From the NCBI GenBank assembly GCA_017419325.1, contig JAFOLN010000284.1:1-21052 (forward strand): a stretch of DNA of 21,052 nt, in the 5' to 3' direction. The notes under the pieces are model-generated. The model was not told the origin of the DNA. It did no database searches and saw only the letters and a list, made by a program, of their open reading frames with translations. Position 1 is the stretch's first letter. Each line of letters opens with the position of its first letter. Shown here piece after piece: positions 1 to 7,333 of the stretch. This DNA comes from Clostridia bacterium (GTDB taxonomy: Bacteria; Bacillota; Clostridia; Oscillospirales; RGIG577). The translations under genes were made by a program, and so were the position numbers.

Positions 1-369
1 CACACCATACCCGAAGCGGAGCCGATAGGCCCGAAAAGGCTTCTTGACGCGCTCGTCATTGCGCCCTGCACGGGAAATACGCTTGCAAAGCTTGCCCTTG
101 GCGTTACCGATACCTCGGTCACTATGGCCGCGAAGGCGCAGCTTCGAAACAGGCGTCCCGTTATAATCGCGCTTTCGACGAACGACGCGCTTTCGGCGAA
201 CCTGAAGAATATCGGTCTTCTTATGAACGCGAAGAACGTGTACTTCGTGCCCTTCGGACAGGACGATCCCGCGGCGAAGGAATCGTCGCTTACAGCCGAT
301 ATGAAAAAGCTCCCCGAGGCTGTTTTTTATGCCCTTTCGGGAAGGCAGCTTCAGCCCGTTCTTATATGA
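1..369 (+). CDS. spoVFB: Dipicolinate synthase subunit B, C-terminal part (5' end outside window)
   Basis: The reading frame is open from the first base to a TGA at 367-369, so 122 residues are visible and the start lies upstream of the window. The flavoprotein-like motif APCTGNTLAKLA, then TVTMAAKA-like and LRNRRPVIIALSTND segments, and the closing FVPFGQDDPAAKESSL and QLQPVLI segments, are the hallmarks of the B subunit of dipicolinate synthase as I know the family. With subunit A (probably just upstream) it makes dipicolinic acid from a lysine-pathway intermediate in the mother cell; the product fills the spore core with calcium. The first ATG in the window (124) is internal and not a start. 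A hairpin at 387-417 follows the stop. The aminotransferase downstream has its own promoter, so it is probably a separate unit. The identity is secure; only the N-terminal part is missing. Confidence 0.93.
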   Translation, partial: HTIPEAEPIGPKRLLDALVIAPCTGNTLAKLALGVTDTSVTMAAKAQLRNRRPVIIALSTNDALSANLKNIGLLMNAKNVYFVPFGQDDPAAKESSLTADMKKLPEAVFYALSGRQLQPVLI

Positions 370-386
370 GCGGTGCGTTTTTTAAT

Positions 387-427
387 GCGGGCGGCGCGCC
401 ATTGGCGCGCCGTCTGCTTCTTTATAT
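387..427 (+). terminator. Hairpin terminator after spoVFB
   Basis: A 14-bp stem (387-400 with 404-417, including two G-T pairs) closes on a 3-base loop. The core is the self-complementary GGCGCGCC on both sides. The tail TTCTTTATAT is only moderately T-rich, so termination may be less than complete. Confidence 0.7.
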
Positions 428-508
428 ATAATAAGTGCTGTAATAAAGCAGAATATGAATTAAGTTTATTGTGAAATTTCATATTTTTATTTTTTTGCGC
501 CTTTTTTA

Positions 509-537
509 TTGATATTTTGCAAGAAGTAGTATATAAT
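509..537 (+). promoter_or_regulatory. Sigma-A promoter of the aminotransferase gene
   Basis: TTGATA at 509-514 and a perfect TATAAT at 532-537 are separated by 17 bases. A start of transcription near 544 gives a short leader of about 50 bases to the ATG at 594. Confidence 0.8.
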
Positions 538-593
538 ATCTTAAAATCAGCGCAAAGAGCGTTTTTGGTAACTTTTGAGAGGTGACAGATCGA

Positions 594-1802
594 ATGAACA
601 AAAAACCTTTATCCAGGAGAGCATCGAGAATACATCCTTCGGCTACCCTGAAGATAGATGCAAAATTCAAGCGTATGCTCTCCGAGGGTATAGATGTAGT
701 CGGATTTGCCGCAGGCGAACCCGATTTTGACACTCCCGAATATATTAAAGCCGCCGCATGCAAGGCAATAGAGGAAGGCAAGACTAAGTATACCCCGGCG
801 TCCGGCATATACGACCTCAAGGTGGCTGTTTGCAATAAATTAAAGAAGGACAACAACCTTACATACGAGCCCTCGCAGATAATCATATCGAGCGGTGCGA
901 AGCAGTCGCTTTACAACACGCTCAGCGTGCTTTTGAATCCCGGCGACGAGGTAATCCTTCCCGGGCCGTTCTGGGTAAGCTATTATGAGCTTATACAGAT
1001 GGCGGGCGGCTATCCCGTAATACTCGAGGGTAAAGAGGAAGACGATTTTCAGATAACGAAAAAGCAGATAGAGGACGCGCTTTCGGACAAGACGAAGGCT
1101 ATAATCATAACGAACCCGAACAACCCCACAGGCATGATGATATCGAATGAGTTCCTCAAGGTAATAGCCGACATCTGCGTTAAGAACGGCATATACGTTA
1201 TCTCCGACGAAATATATGAAAAGCTTATATACGACGGCAAGGAGCATGTAAGCATTGCATCCTTCGGCGAAGACATAAAGGATCTTACCATAGTTATAAA
1301 CGGCGTTTCCAAGACCTACGCCATGACGGGCTGGCGCATAGGCTACTCCGCAAGCAACCATGAGATAGCGGCGCTTATGAGCAATTATCAGAGCCACTCC
1401 ACCTCCAACCCCAATACGATAGCGCAGTATGCGGCGCTGGCGGCTCTGTCGAAGGACGACGGCTCCGCGGAGCGTATGAAGGCCGAGTTCTTAAAGCGCA
1501 GGAACTATATGGTGGACCGCATTAACAGCCTGCCCTATGTTCACTGCCGCAAGCCCATGGGGGCGTTCTATGTAATGATGAACGTTTCAAAGCTTTTCAA
1601 CATGAAGTATAACGGCAAAGAAATAGAAAGCGCGTCGGCGCTCTGCGAGATACTTCTTGACGACTTCAGGCTTTCTTTGGTACCCTGCGAGAGCTTCGGC
1701 GCAGGCAATTATGTGAGATGGTCCTACGCCACTTCCATGGAAAACATCGTAAAAGGTCTCGACAGACTTGAAGAGTTTTTAAAGACAGTGAGCGAAAACT
1801 AA
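594..1802 (+). CDS. aspB: Class I PLP aminotransferase, aspartate aminotransferase type
   Basis: This encodes a 402-residue fold-type I aminotransferase, expected to move the amino group between aspartate and 2-oxoglutarate in the cytosol. Visible motifs are GEPDFDTPEYIK near the N-terminus, NPNNPTG, SDEIYEKLIYDG, and SKTYAMTGWRIGY, in which Lys240 should bind PLP; a C-terminal RWSYATS holds the substrate-carboxylate arginine. The length is normal for the AspB (subgroup I-gamma) family. A GTG at 582 is in frame, but the Shine-Dalgarno AGAGGTGA (578-585) overlaps it, so the ATG at 594, 8 bases beyond, is the better start. It follows the dipicolinate gene, and aspartate feeds the lysine/dipicolinate pathway, so the neighbourhood fits, although the promoter at 509-537 suggests separate control. 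Related enzymes prefer aromatic amino acids or alanine, so substrate specificity is inferred. Confidence 0.9.
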   Translation: MNKKPLSRRASRIHPSATLKIDAKFKRMLSEGIDVVGFAAGEPDFDTPEYIKAAACKAIEEGKTKYTPASGIYDLKVAVCNKLKKDNNLTYEPSQIIISSGAKQSLYNTLSVLLNPGDEVILPGPFWVSYYELIQMAGGYPVILEGKEEDDFQITKKQIEDALSDKTKAIIITNPNNPTGMMISNEFLKVIADICVKNGIYVISDEIYEKLIYDGKEHVSIASFGEDIKDLTIVINGVSKTYAMTGWRIGYSASNHEIAALMSNYQSHSTSNPNTIAQYAALAALSKDDGSAERMKAEFLKRRNYMVDRINSLPYVHCRKPMGAFYVMMNVSKLFNMKYNGKEIESASALCEILLDDFRLSLVPCESFGAGNYVRWSYATSMENIVKGLDRLEEFLKTVSEN

Positions 1803-1815
1803 GGTGTTTTAAGGC

Positions 1816-1865
1816 AAAGCGGATAAATATCGGTCATATGCCGTTATGCATCCGCTTTCTTTTTT
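1816..1865 (+). terminator. Hairpin terminator after aspB
   Basis: A 9-bp stem pairs AAAGCGGAT (1816-1824) with ATCCGCTTT (1850-1858), enclosing a 25-base loop that can form a small inner CGG/CCG hairpin. A CTTTTTT run follows. Confidence 0.75.
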
Positions 1866-1905
1866 GTTCAAAATCCGCAAGATTGATAATCTCCCGCTTT
1901 TTTAT

Positions 1906-1934
1906 TTGACAACAACACCTGTTAGTATTAAACT
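1906..1934 (+). promoter_or_regulatory. Sigma-A promoter of purB
   Basis: TTGACA at 1906-1911 is perfect; TAAACT at 1929-1934 sits 17 bases further on and matches four of six positions. The leader to the purB start is about 60 bases. I saw no purine riboswitch-like fold or clear PurR box in it. Confidence 0.65.
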
Positions 1935-2001
1935 TTACTATGTGAAAATATAAAACCGGGCGCGCCTTCCCGCGCCTGTATTTTGTTTATAGAGGTGAAA
2001 A

Positions 2002-3432
2002 ATGAGTACATCTTATAAAAGTCCCTTAAGCTCAAGATATGCAAGCGACGAAATGCAGTATATCTTCTCTGAGGACAAGAAATTCAAGACGTGGCGCAGG
2101 CTGTGGATAGCGCTGGCACGCGCCGAAATGGAGCTTGGGCTTCCCATTACGCCCGAGCAGATAGCGGAGCTTGAAGCTCACAAGGACGAGCTTAATCTCG
2201 ACGAGGCGCGAAAGCGCGAAAAGGAAGTGCGCCACGACGTTATGGCCCACGTTTACGCATACGGCCTTCAGTGCCCGAATGCCAAGGGCATAATCCATCT
2301 GGGCGCCACCTCCTGCTATGTGGGCGACAACACCGACGTCATCCTTATGAAGGAGGGCCTTCTTCTTATAAGGAAAAAGCTTGTAAACGTTATATGGCAG
2401 CTCTCCGGTTTTGCAAAGAAATACGCAAAAACTCCTACGCTGGGCTTTACCCACTTCCAGCCCGCGCAGCTTACGACGGTGGGGAAGAGAGCCTCGCTCT
2501 GGATATATGAGCTTACGCAGGACCTTGAGGATCTCGAATACATACTGTCCCGCTTGAAGCTTCTCGGCTCAAAGGGCACCACGGGCACTCAGGCAAGCTT
2601 CATGGAGCTTTTCGAGGGCGACGAGGCAAAGGTAAAGAAGCTTGAAAAGCTTATCGCTTCCGAGATGGGCTTTTCGGAATGCGTTCCCGTTTCCGGGCAG
2701 ACTTATTCGCGCAAGTTCGACTCCCGCGTGCTGTCGGTGCTCTCCGGCATAGCCCAGAGCGCGTACAAGTTCTCCAACGACTTAAGGCTTCTTTCTCACT
2801 TGAAGGAGATAGAGGAGCCCTTCGAGGCGCATCAGATAGGTTCCTCGGCCATGCCCTATAAGAGAAACCCCATGAGAAGCGAACGCATAGGTTCGCTTGC
2901 GCGCTACGTTATAATAGACTCCCTTAACCCCGCCGTGACCTCGGCCACCCAGTGGTTCGAGAGAACGCTTGACGACTCGGCAAACAAGCGCATATCCGTT
3001 GCGGAGGCGTTTCTGGCCGTTGACGCGATACTCAATATATACATGGACATAACGCGCGGCATGGTGGTCTATGAGAAGATGATAAACCGCCACATCATGG
3101 CGGAGCTTCCCTTCATGATAAGCGAGAATATTATGATGAACGCCGTAAAGAAGGGCGGGGACAGGCAGGAGCTCCACGAACGCCTGAGGGTACACTCCAT
3201 CGCGGCAGGCAAGAACGTAAAGGAAAACGGCGGCGAGAACGACCTTATCGACCGCATCGCAGAGGACCCGGCGTTCGGCCTTACGAAGGAAGAGATAGAG
3301 ACCATGCTCGACCCCTCCGATTACACGGGACGCGCCGCAAATCAGACGCTGGAATTTATCGATGAGGTCGTTTCGCCCATGATAGAAAAGTACAGCGATG
3401 AGCTCGGCATGAAGGTTGAGCTTAACGTATAA
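2002..3432 (+). CDS. purB: Adenylosuccinate lyase
   Basis: This 476-residue member of the fumarase/aspartase superfamily catalyses two steps of purine synthesis: cleavage of SAICAR to AICAR and of adenylosuccinate to AMP, each releasing fumarate. The superfamily signature SSAMPYKRNPMRSERI is at about residues 281-296, on the flexible loop that carries the catalytic serine. The THFQPAQ segment has the expected active-site histidine, His151, and HLGATSCYVGDNTD lies earlier. The length matches the long form seen in Clostridia and Bacteroidetes (about 475 residues). The start ATG has AGAGGTG 5 to 10 bases upstream. It stands alone, with its own promoter and no other pur genes in the window. No clear terminator follows: 3433-3482 is AT-rich without a strong hairpin, and a new promoter begins there. 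Confidence 0.96.
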   Translation: MSTSYKSPLSSRYASDEMQYIFSEDKKFKTWRRLWIALARAEMELGLPITPEQIAELEAHKDELNLDEARKREKEVRHDVMAHVYAYGLQCPNAKGIIHLGATSCYVGDNTDVILMKEGLLLIRKKLVNVIWQLSGFAKKYAKTPTLGFTHFQPAQLTTVGKRASLWIYELTQDLEDLEYILSRLKLLGSKGTTGTQASFMELFEGDEAKVKKLEKLIASEMGFSECVPVSGQTYSRKFDSRVLSVLSGIAQSAYKFSNDLRLLSHLKEIEEPFEAHQIGSSAMPYKRNPMRSERIGSLARYVIIDSLNPAVTSATQWFERTLDDSANKRISVAEAFLAVDAILNIYMDITRGMVVYEKMINRHIMAELPFMISENIMMNAVKKGGDRQELHERLRVHSIAAGKNVKENGGENDLIDRIAEDPAFGLTKEEIETMLDPSDYTGRAANQTLEFIDEVVSPMIEKYSDELGMKVELNV

Positions 3433-3482
3433 AAGGCGCGGCGGCTTAAAAAATAAATATTCAGCCAATTTTCATCATTTTA

Positions 3483-3512
3483 TTGACTTTAAGCCGATCT
3501 TCGTTATATAAT
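3483..3512 (+). promoter_or_regulatory. Sigma-A promoter of secDF
   Basis: TTGACT at 3483-3488 and a perfect TATAAT at 3507-3512 are 18 bases apart. Transcription would start near 3519, about 26 bases before the secD ATG. Confidence 0.8.
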
Positions 3513-3544
3513 TTATTTTGTATGTAAAAAGGAGGCATAAATGT

Positions 3545-4822
3545 ATGGGAAAAACCCTTCCTAAATTTGTAGTTACGCTTATTGTTATTGCAATACTCGC
3601 GTATATTGCTTTGGCAGGCATATACGCAGGCAATTTCATGATCCCCAGCGTATTCGATACGGAAAACGGCATACGAAAAGGCCTTGACCTCGTTGGCGGT
3701 TCCGTTATCACCTATGAGGCTCAGATCGAAGAGAGTATGAGCCCCGATGAGCTTTCGACCTCCATGGATTCGGTCGTAAGCATGATGCGCCAGCGTCTCA
3801 ATTCTCTGGGACTTTACGAAGCTGACATAACCAAGGTCGGCGACAGGCGCGTTCGTATCGAGATACCCTCGATAGACGATCCCGAGGAAGCAGTTCAGAA
3901 GCTGGGCTCCACCGCGCAGCTTGTATTCTGCGACTACCAGGGCAACGTGTTCTTAACGGGCTCCGACGTGGTTTCCGCAAAGTCTCAGTACGGCCAGACC
4001 CAGCAGAACGGCACGAGCCAGTATTACGTTTCGCTCACGTTCACGCAGGACGCCGCAAAGATATTTGCCGAAGAGACCGACAGAATATCGAAGCTCCCGC
4101 AGGGACAGAATATCATTGCCATCTTAATGGACGGCGAGGTGGTAAGCTCGGCCTCCGTTTCGTACCGCATAGACTCTGAGTCCTGCGTTATCGAAAGCCC
4201 CACCTTCACGGCAGAGGAGACCACATGGCTTGCAGACATCATCACCGCCGGACAGCTCCCCTTCGCATTAAAGGACGTTGAGCTTCGTTCGGTAGGCCCG
4301 CAGCTCGGTGAGCGCGCTCTTGAAACGAGCCTCTGGGCAGGTCTTATAGGTCTTATCCTCGTGGCTGTTATCATGATAGTATTCTACCGCATACAGGGCC
4401 TTATGTCTGTCATAGCTCTTGTGGCATACGTTGCGATAGTGGGAATAATCATATCGGTATTCCGCTTCAACCTGTCGCTCCCCAGCATCGCCGGCATAAT
4501 CCTGTCAATAGGTATGGCGGTCGACGCGAACGTCATCATATTCGAGCGCGTCAAGGAAGAAATACGCTTCGGCAAGTCTGTCAAGGCTTCCGTTGAAAGC
4601 GGATTCAAGCGCGCCTTCAAAGCTATACTGGACGCGAACATCACCACGCTTATCGCGGCGTTCGTGTTGTGGCAGTTCGGTACCGGCTCCATCCAGGGCT
4701 TCGCAATAACGCTCTTCGTAGGTGTCATCGTATCGCTTATAACGGCGCTGATAATCACCAGAATACTGTTAAAGTGCATGGTGGGCTTCGGTGTAACGAA
4801 TCACAAGCTCTACGGCGCGTAA
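3545..4822 (+). CDS. secD: Protein translocase subunit SecD
   Basis: This 425-residue inner-membrane protein works with SecF to pull exported proteins through the SecYEG channel using the proton gradient. An N-terminal membrane segment (about residues 6-30) is followed by the SecD motif GLDLVGG at residues 46-52, then an extracytoplasmic P1-like region, and five membrane segments in the last 170 residues, including SIGMAVDANVIIFERVKEE with the conserved Asp-Ala-Asn of the proton path. It is shorter than proteobacterial SecD, as usual in Clostridia. The start is decided by AAGGAGG at 3529-3535: ATG 3545 lies 9 bases beyond it. An out-of-frame ATG at 3541 stops after seven codons, and the earlier TTG at 3518 lies upstream of the ribosome site. 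secF follows after 15 bases. Confidence 0.97.
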   Translation: MGKTLPKFVVTLIVIAILAYIALAGIYAGNFMIPSVFDTENGIRKGLDLVGGSVITYEAQIEESMSPDELSTSMDSVVSMMRQRLNSLGLYEADITKVGDRRVRIEIPSIDDPEEAVQKLGSTAQLVFCDYQGNVFLTGSDVVSAKSQYGQTQQNGTSQYYVSLTFTQDAAKIFAEETDRISKLPQGQNIIAILMDGEVVSSASVSYRIDSESCVIESPTFTAEETTWLADIITAGQLPFALKDVELRSVGPQLGERALETSLWAGLIGLILVAVIMIVFYRIQGLMSVIALVAYVAIVGIIISVFRFNLSLPSIAGIILSIGMAVDANVIIFERVKEEIRFGKSVKASVESGFKRAFKAILDANITTLIAAFVLWQFGTGSIQGFAITLFVGVIVSLITALIITRILLKCMVGFGVTNHKLYGA

Positions 4823-4837
4823 GGGAGGGGATTTAGA

Positions 4838-5776
4838 ATGGATACAAAAGTACGCATTGACATTGTAGGAAAAAGAAAGATTTTTCTTGCGATTTCGATC
4901 ATTATAATAATTGCCGGCGTAATCGGATTCTGCGTTCGCGGCTTTAACCTCGACATAGACTTCACCGGCGGTACCACGCAGCAGTATAACCTCCATAAGG
5001 AAATAACCGATCAGGATATAGCAAAGATCAACGATATTATGGTAGACGTTACGGGCGAGGCTGCCTCCAGCATCCAGATAACGGGCAGCGAGCGTCAGGA
5101 GATCCTTATAAAGTCTAAGGAGCTCTCCAGCGAGACGCGTGACGCGGCGTTCGACGCCATCGCGGCCGAGTTCGGTCTTACGATAGCCGACCGTTACTCG
5201 GTGGACAACGTATCGCCCTCCGTCGGCTCGGACATGAGCCGTGCGGCTCTCATCTCCATCGTCGTGGCAGTTGCGCTCATGCTTGTGTATATCACCATAA
5301 GGTTCAGCTTCAAGTCGGGCCTTTCGGCAATAATATGCCTTGTGCATGACGTGCTCGTGGTGCTTACCTTCTATGTGCTGTTCGCCATCCCGATAAACAC
5401 CTCGTTCATCGCGGCTATACTCACCATAGTAGGTTATTCGATAAACGCCACCATAGTACTCTTCGACAGGGTGCGCGAGAACAAGAAGGCCATGTCCCGC
5501 GACGACTTCGCGAACGTGGTAAACGTGAGCATCTGGCAGACCATGAACCGCTCGATACTCACCTCGCTGACCACCTTCGTAATGGTTCTGCTCATTTGCA
5601 TCATGGGCGTAGACTCCATAAGGAACTTCGCGCTTCCGATAGTTATCGGCATAATCTGCGGTACGTATTCATCCGTATTCCTTTCGGGCAACTTCTGGTA
5701 TATGCTTGAAAACAAAAAGGGAACGGGCAAGAGCAGCAAGGCTGCTCCCGCAAAGGCAAAGCGCGCAAAGGCGTAA
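4838..5776 (+). CDS. secF: Protein translocase subunit SecF
   Basis: This 312-residue partner of SecD forms the accessory SecDF complex in the cytoplasmic membrane. The first membrane segment is at about residues 14-33 and is followed by the SecF signature GFNLDIDFTGGT (residues 35-46). Further membrane segments include TIVGYSINATIVLFDRVRENK, the counterpart of the SecD Asp-Ala-Asn helix; near residue 230 comes the family motif NRSILTSLTT. The C-terminal tail is a lysine/alanine-rich, basic segment (KAAPAKAKRAKA) expected to face the cytoplasm. The Shine-Dalgarno GGGAGGGG sits just before the ATG, and the 15-base gap after secD indicates one operon from the promoter at 3483-3512. A strong terminator closes the unit at 5792-5823. 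Confidence 0.97.
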   Translation: MDTKVRIDIVGKRKIFLAISIIIIIAGVIGFCVRGFNLDIDFTGGTTQQYNLHKEITDQDIAKINDIMVDVTGEAASSIQITGSERQEILIKSKELSSETRDAAFDAIAAEFGLTIADRYSVDNVSPSVGSDMSRAALISIVVAVALMLVYITIRFSFKSGLSAIICLVHDVLVVLTFYVLFAIPINTSFIAAILTIVGYSINATIVLFDRVRENKKAMSRDDFANVVNVSIWQTMNRSILTSLTTFVMVLLICIMGVDSIRNFALPIVIGIICGTYSSVFLSGNFWYMLENKKGTGKSSKAAPAKAKRAKA

Positions 5777-5791
5777 AACCGTCAATCAAGT

Positions 5792-5823
5792 AAAAAAACG
5801 GACCCCCACGGGTCCGTTTTTTT
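5792..5823 (+). terminator. Strong intrinsic terminator after secF
   Basis: CGGACCC (5799-5805) pairs with GGGTCCG (5810-5816) around a CCAC loop, preceded by seven A and followed by seven T. The A and T runs can extend the stem to 14 bp and let it work on both strands. Confidence 0.92.
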
Positions 5824-5890
5824 GATGCCTTCCTTAAAAAATCCATCTTCTTTTTCCGACAGGAAAAAATGTTTTTCTAATAAGAAAGTG

Positions 5891-5920
5891 TTGACATAAT
5901 ACCATGGCGGAACGTTATCT
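5891..5920 (+). promoter_or_regulatory. Possible promoter for the small DUF6514-like gene
   Basis: TTGACA at 5891-5896 is perfect, but the best -10 (TTATCT at 5915-5920, 18-base gap) matches only in part. If used, the leader to the ATG at 6040 would be about 110 bases. The region 5824-6039 otherwise holds only an AT-rich hairpin at 5851-5868 (TTTTTCC with GGAAAAA). Confidence 0.4.
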
Positions 5921-6039
5921 ACATTATATAAAGACAGATGTTGCTTTATGGGGAAACGCGCGATATTTTACCCCTTGTTTTTTGCCCCTCCGTTATCTAA
6001 AATTACTCTCGAAAAAACAAAACAGAGGGGATGAACGAA

Positions 6040-6327
6040 ATGTACAAACGCATCAAGATGTCAAGCACAACACAAAATATTGGGGGCGGCGCTCCCGCCG
6101 TACTCAACTACTACATGATAGTAAACCGCGGTGCGGACGGCGAAGAGTACGGCTGCGAGGTGGAGCTTATCCGCCCGGACGCGGCTGAAAAGAACGAGAC
6201 GTCGCGCATATATGGGATAAGCCCCGAAAGGGAGCGGGTAGAGCGTCTTATCGGAAGGCTTTCTGCGGGGGCGGTCACCCCGTGTACGCTTTATGACATA
6301 GTTTACGACCATATTTCCGAACAGTGA
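6040..6327 (+). CDS. Small protein resembling the DUF6514 family
   Basis: This encodes a 95-residue protein of unknown function. The order of segments, a YYMIVNRG strand near the start, YGCEVELI, then [28 protein letters not shown] at the end, resembles the clostridial DUF6514 family as I remember it, including the closing TP-x-x-LYD-x-x-x-D pattern. There is no signal peptide, membrane segment or cysteine pair; it looks like a small cytosolic protein with strands followed by one helix. ATG 6040 is preferred because AGAGGGG (6024-6030) directly abuts the earlier in-frame ATG at 6031 and has a normal 9-base gap to 6040. It lies alone between the secDF terminator and the nrdR promoter. No terminator is visible between it and nrdR, so some read-through is possible. 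The family match is from memory and should be tested. Confidence 0.7.
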   Translation: MYKRIKMSSTTQNIGGGAPAVLNYYMIVNRGADGEEYGCEVELIRPDAAEKNETSRIYGISPERERVERLIGRLSAGAVTPCTLYDIVYDHISEQ

Positions 6328-6335
6328 AAAAAATT

Positions 6336-6351
6336 CAACTATATTTTGTGT
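6336..6351 (+). promoter_or_regulatory. NrdR-box-like site upstream of nrdR
   Basis: CAACTATATTTTGTGT agrees with the NrdR-box consensus ACACWATATATWGTGT at 13 of 16 positions. It lies about 53-68 bases upstream of the likely nrdR transcription start. NrdR boxes usually come in pairs about 31-32 bases apart, centre to centre; I found no second good copy at that distance. Confidence 0.4.
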
Positions 6352-6364
6352 TTTTTTCTGTTTA

Positions 6365-6378
6365 TATGTTGAAACATA
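6365..6378 (+). repeat. Inverted repeat over the nrdR -35 box
   Basis: TATGTT (6365-6370) and AACATA (6373-6378) are perfect inverted copies separated by GA. The site overlaps the -35 element, a common place for a repressor to bind. It does not fit the NrdR consensus. Confidence 0.4.
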
Positions 6379-6397
6379 CCTTTCAAGTTGGTATAAT
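6369..6397 (+). promoter_or_regulatory. Sigma-A promoter of nrdR
   Basis: TTGAAA at 6369-6374 and perfect TATAAT at 6392-6397 are 17 bases apart. Transcription would start near 6404, about 42 bases before the ATG. Confidence 0.85.
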
Positions 6398-6445
6398 AGA
6401 GTAAAAAGATTACATAATTATAAACTTGTTGAGGGGAAAAGTGTC

Positions 6446-6904
6446 ATGAGATGTCCATATTGCTCGTATTATGAAAGTAAAGTTATCGACAGCAGACCGA
6501 CGGATGAAAGCGTAAGCATCAGACGGCGGCGCGAGTGTCTGAAGTGCGGCAAGCGCTTCACCACCTATGAAACGGTCGAACGCATTCCTCTTATGGTGAT
6601 AAAGAAGAACAAATCCCGCGAGGAGTTTGACAAGCAGAAGCTTCTTACCGGCCTGCTCCGCGCATGTCAGAAGAGGCCCATCTCAATTTCCACCCTGGAG
6701 GGCATTGCGAACGATATCGAATCCGAGCTCTACAACTCCATGGAAAAGGAAGTTACGACAAAGCAGATAGGCGAGCTCGTTATGGATCGTCTTAAGGAGA
6801 TAGACGACGTTGCCTATGTAAGATTTGCTTCGGTATATAAGGAGTTCAAGGATATAGATACCTTTATGAAGGAACTGCTTATGATACTTAACAGCAAAAA
6901 ATAA
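6446..6904 (+). CDS. nrdR: Transcriptional repressor NrdR
   Basis: This 152-residue protein represses ribonucleotide reductase genes when dATP is plentiful, sensing ATP/dATP through its ATP-cone. The N-terminal zinc ribbon is complete: Cys3, Cys6, Cys31 and Cys34, with the DNA-contacting SIRRRREC stretch between. The ATP-cone spans about residues 49-139, beginning [12 protein letters not shown], with [13 protein letters not shown] in its second half. Length and domain order are those of the family. GAGGGG at 6431-6436 sits 9 bases before the ATG. No ribonucleotide reductase gene is present in the window, so its targets lie elsewhere. A NrdR-box-like site at 6336-6351 raises the possibility that it controls itself. 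A bidirectional terminator follows. Confidence 0.98.
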   Translation: MRCPYCSYYESKVIDSRPTDESVSIRRRRECLKCGKRFTTYETVERIPLMVIKKNKSREEFDKQKLLTGLLRACQKRPISISTLEGIANDIESELYNSMEKEVTTKQIGELVMDRLKEIDDVAYVRFASVYKEFKDIDTFMKELLMILNSKK

Positions 6905-6910
6905 GCGCAC

Positions 6911-6953
6911 AACGGACGAAAACGGCTCGACCGGCCGCTTTCGTCCGTTTTTT
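6911..6953 (+). terminator. Terminator between nrdR and the convergent DUF4363 gene
   Basis: A long stem pairs 6911-6921 with 6939-6949 and continues after one mismatch as 6923-6926 with 6934-6937. Six T (6948-6953) follow. The convergent gene stops at 6953, so its TGA touches the hairpin tail; it may help end both transcripts. Confidence 0.85.
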
Positions 6954-7333
6954 CATAGTACGTTCGCCCAGCTTAGCCTTTCGCTTGCGTACATATTATT
7001 TACACGCACCCGAAGCACGCTTATCTCCGTTTCAAAGCCTTTTTTATCGTCCGATTTGCAAAGCGCCATGAGCCTTAAAATCGACATATCGACCTGCGCC
7101 ACCTCTGAGTGGTCTATCATCATGCAAAGAACGTCCCTCGCGCCGTCCTCCTTTATCTTAAGCCTGCGGATGCTTTCAAGCGCGGCGTCCCTGTCGCCGC
7201 TTATATAATTCTCCTGCGCCTCATAAAGCGCCGCTTCAAAGTCCTCCGTGTATCCGTGAAGGAACGACACGCCGCACCATATGAGCGCAAGCACGGCTAT
7301 AAGCATTATCACTCCCGCGCTAAGCGCTTTCAT
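6953..7333 (-). CDS. DUF4363 family protein, membrane-anchored
   Basis: This encodes a 126-residue protein with an N-terminal signal-anchor (about residues 5-26, rich in Ile, Leu and Val) and an otherwise soluble helical region with alternating charged and hydrophobic residues, including an EAALYEAQENYISGDRDAA helix. It most resembles the DUF4363 family, which in Clostridia is commonly encoded directly after a DUF421 gene, exactly the arrangement here. Its ATG at 7331-7333 lies inside the end of the DUF421 gene (14-base overlap), so translation is probably coupled; the ribosome site is weak (GAGAAAAAGCG). The function is unknown. A role on the outer face of the membrane together with its DUF421 partner is an inference from the anchor and the pairing. 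Confidence 0.8.
   Translation of the reverse strand: MKALSAGVIMLIAVLALIWCGVSFLHGYTEDFEAALYEAQENYISGDRDAALESIRRLKIKEDGARDVLCMMIDHSEVAQVDMSILRLMALCKSDDKKGFETEISVLRVRVNNMYASERLSWANVL

Noticed and set aside
840..1397. Long open frame on the - strand inside aspB
   Set aside because: It lies wholly opposite a clear aminotransferase gene, has no ribosome site, and its protein is an unrecognisable Tyr/Val-rich shadow.
1866..2001. Riboswitch in the purB leader
   Set aside because: I found no conserved purine-aptamer segments or terminator/antiterminator pair in the short leader.
2782..3468. 228-codon - strand frame opposite purB
   Set aside because: It mirrors the codon pattern of purB; no start signal or recognisable motif.
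5851..5868. Second terminator after secF
   Set aside because: The TTTTTCC/GGAAAAA stem is mostly A-T, has only two G-C pairs and follows a far stronger terminator at 5792-5823.
5913..5999. CGTTATCTA occurs twice, at 5913-5921 and 5991-5999
   Set aside because: A 9-base repeat in AT-rich sequence is easily chance; the flanks differ and no matching pair of promoter elements was found.
5904..6188. 94-codon + strand frame overlapping the small DUF6514-like gene
   Set aside because: It has no Shine-Dalgarno, and the overlapping frame has both a good ribosome site and a family-like protein.
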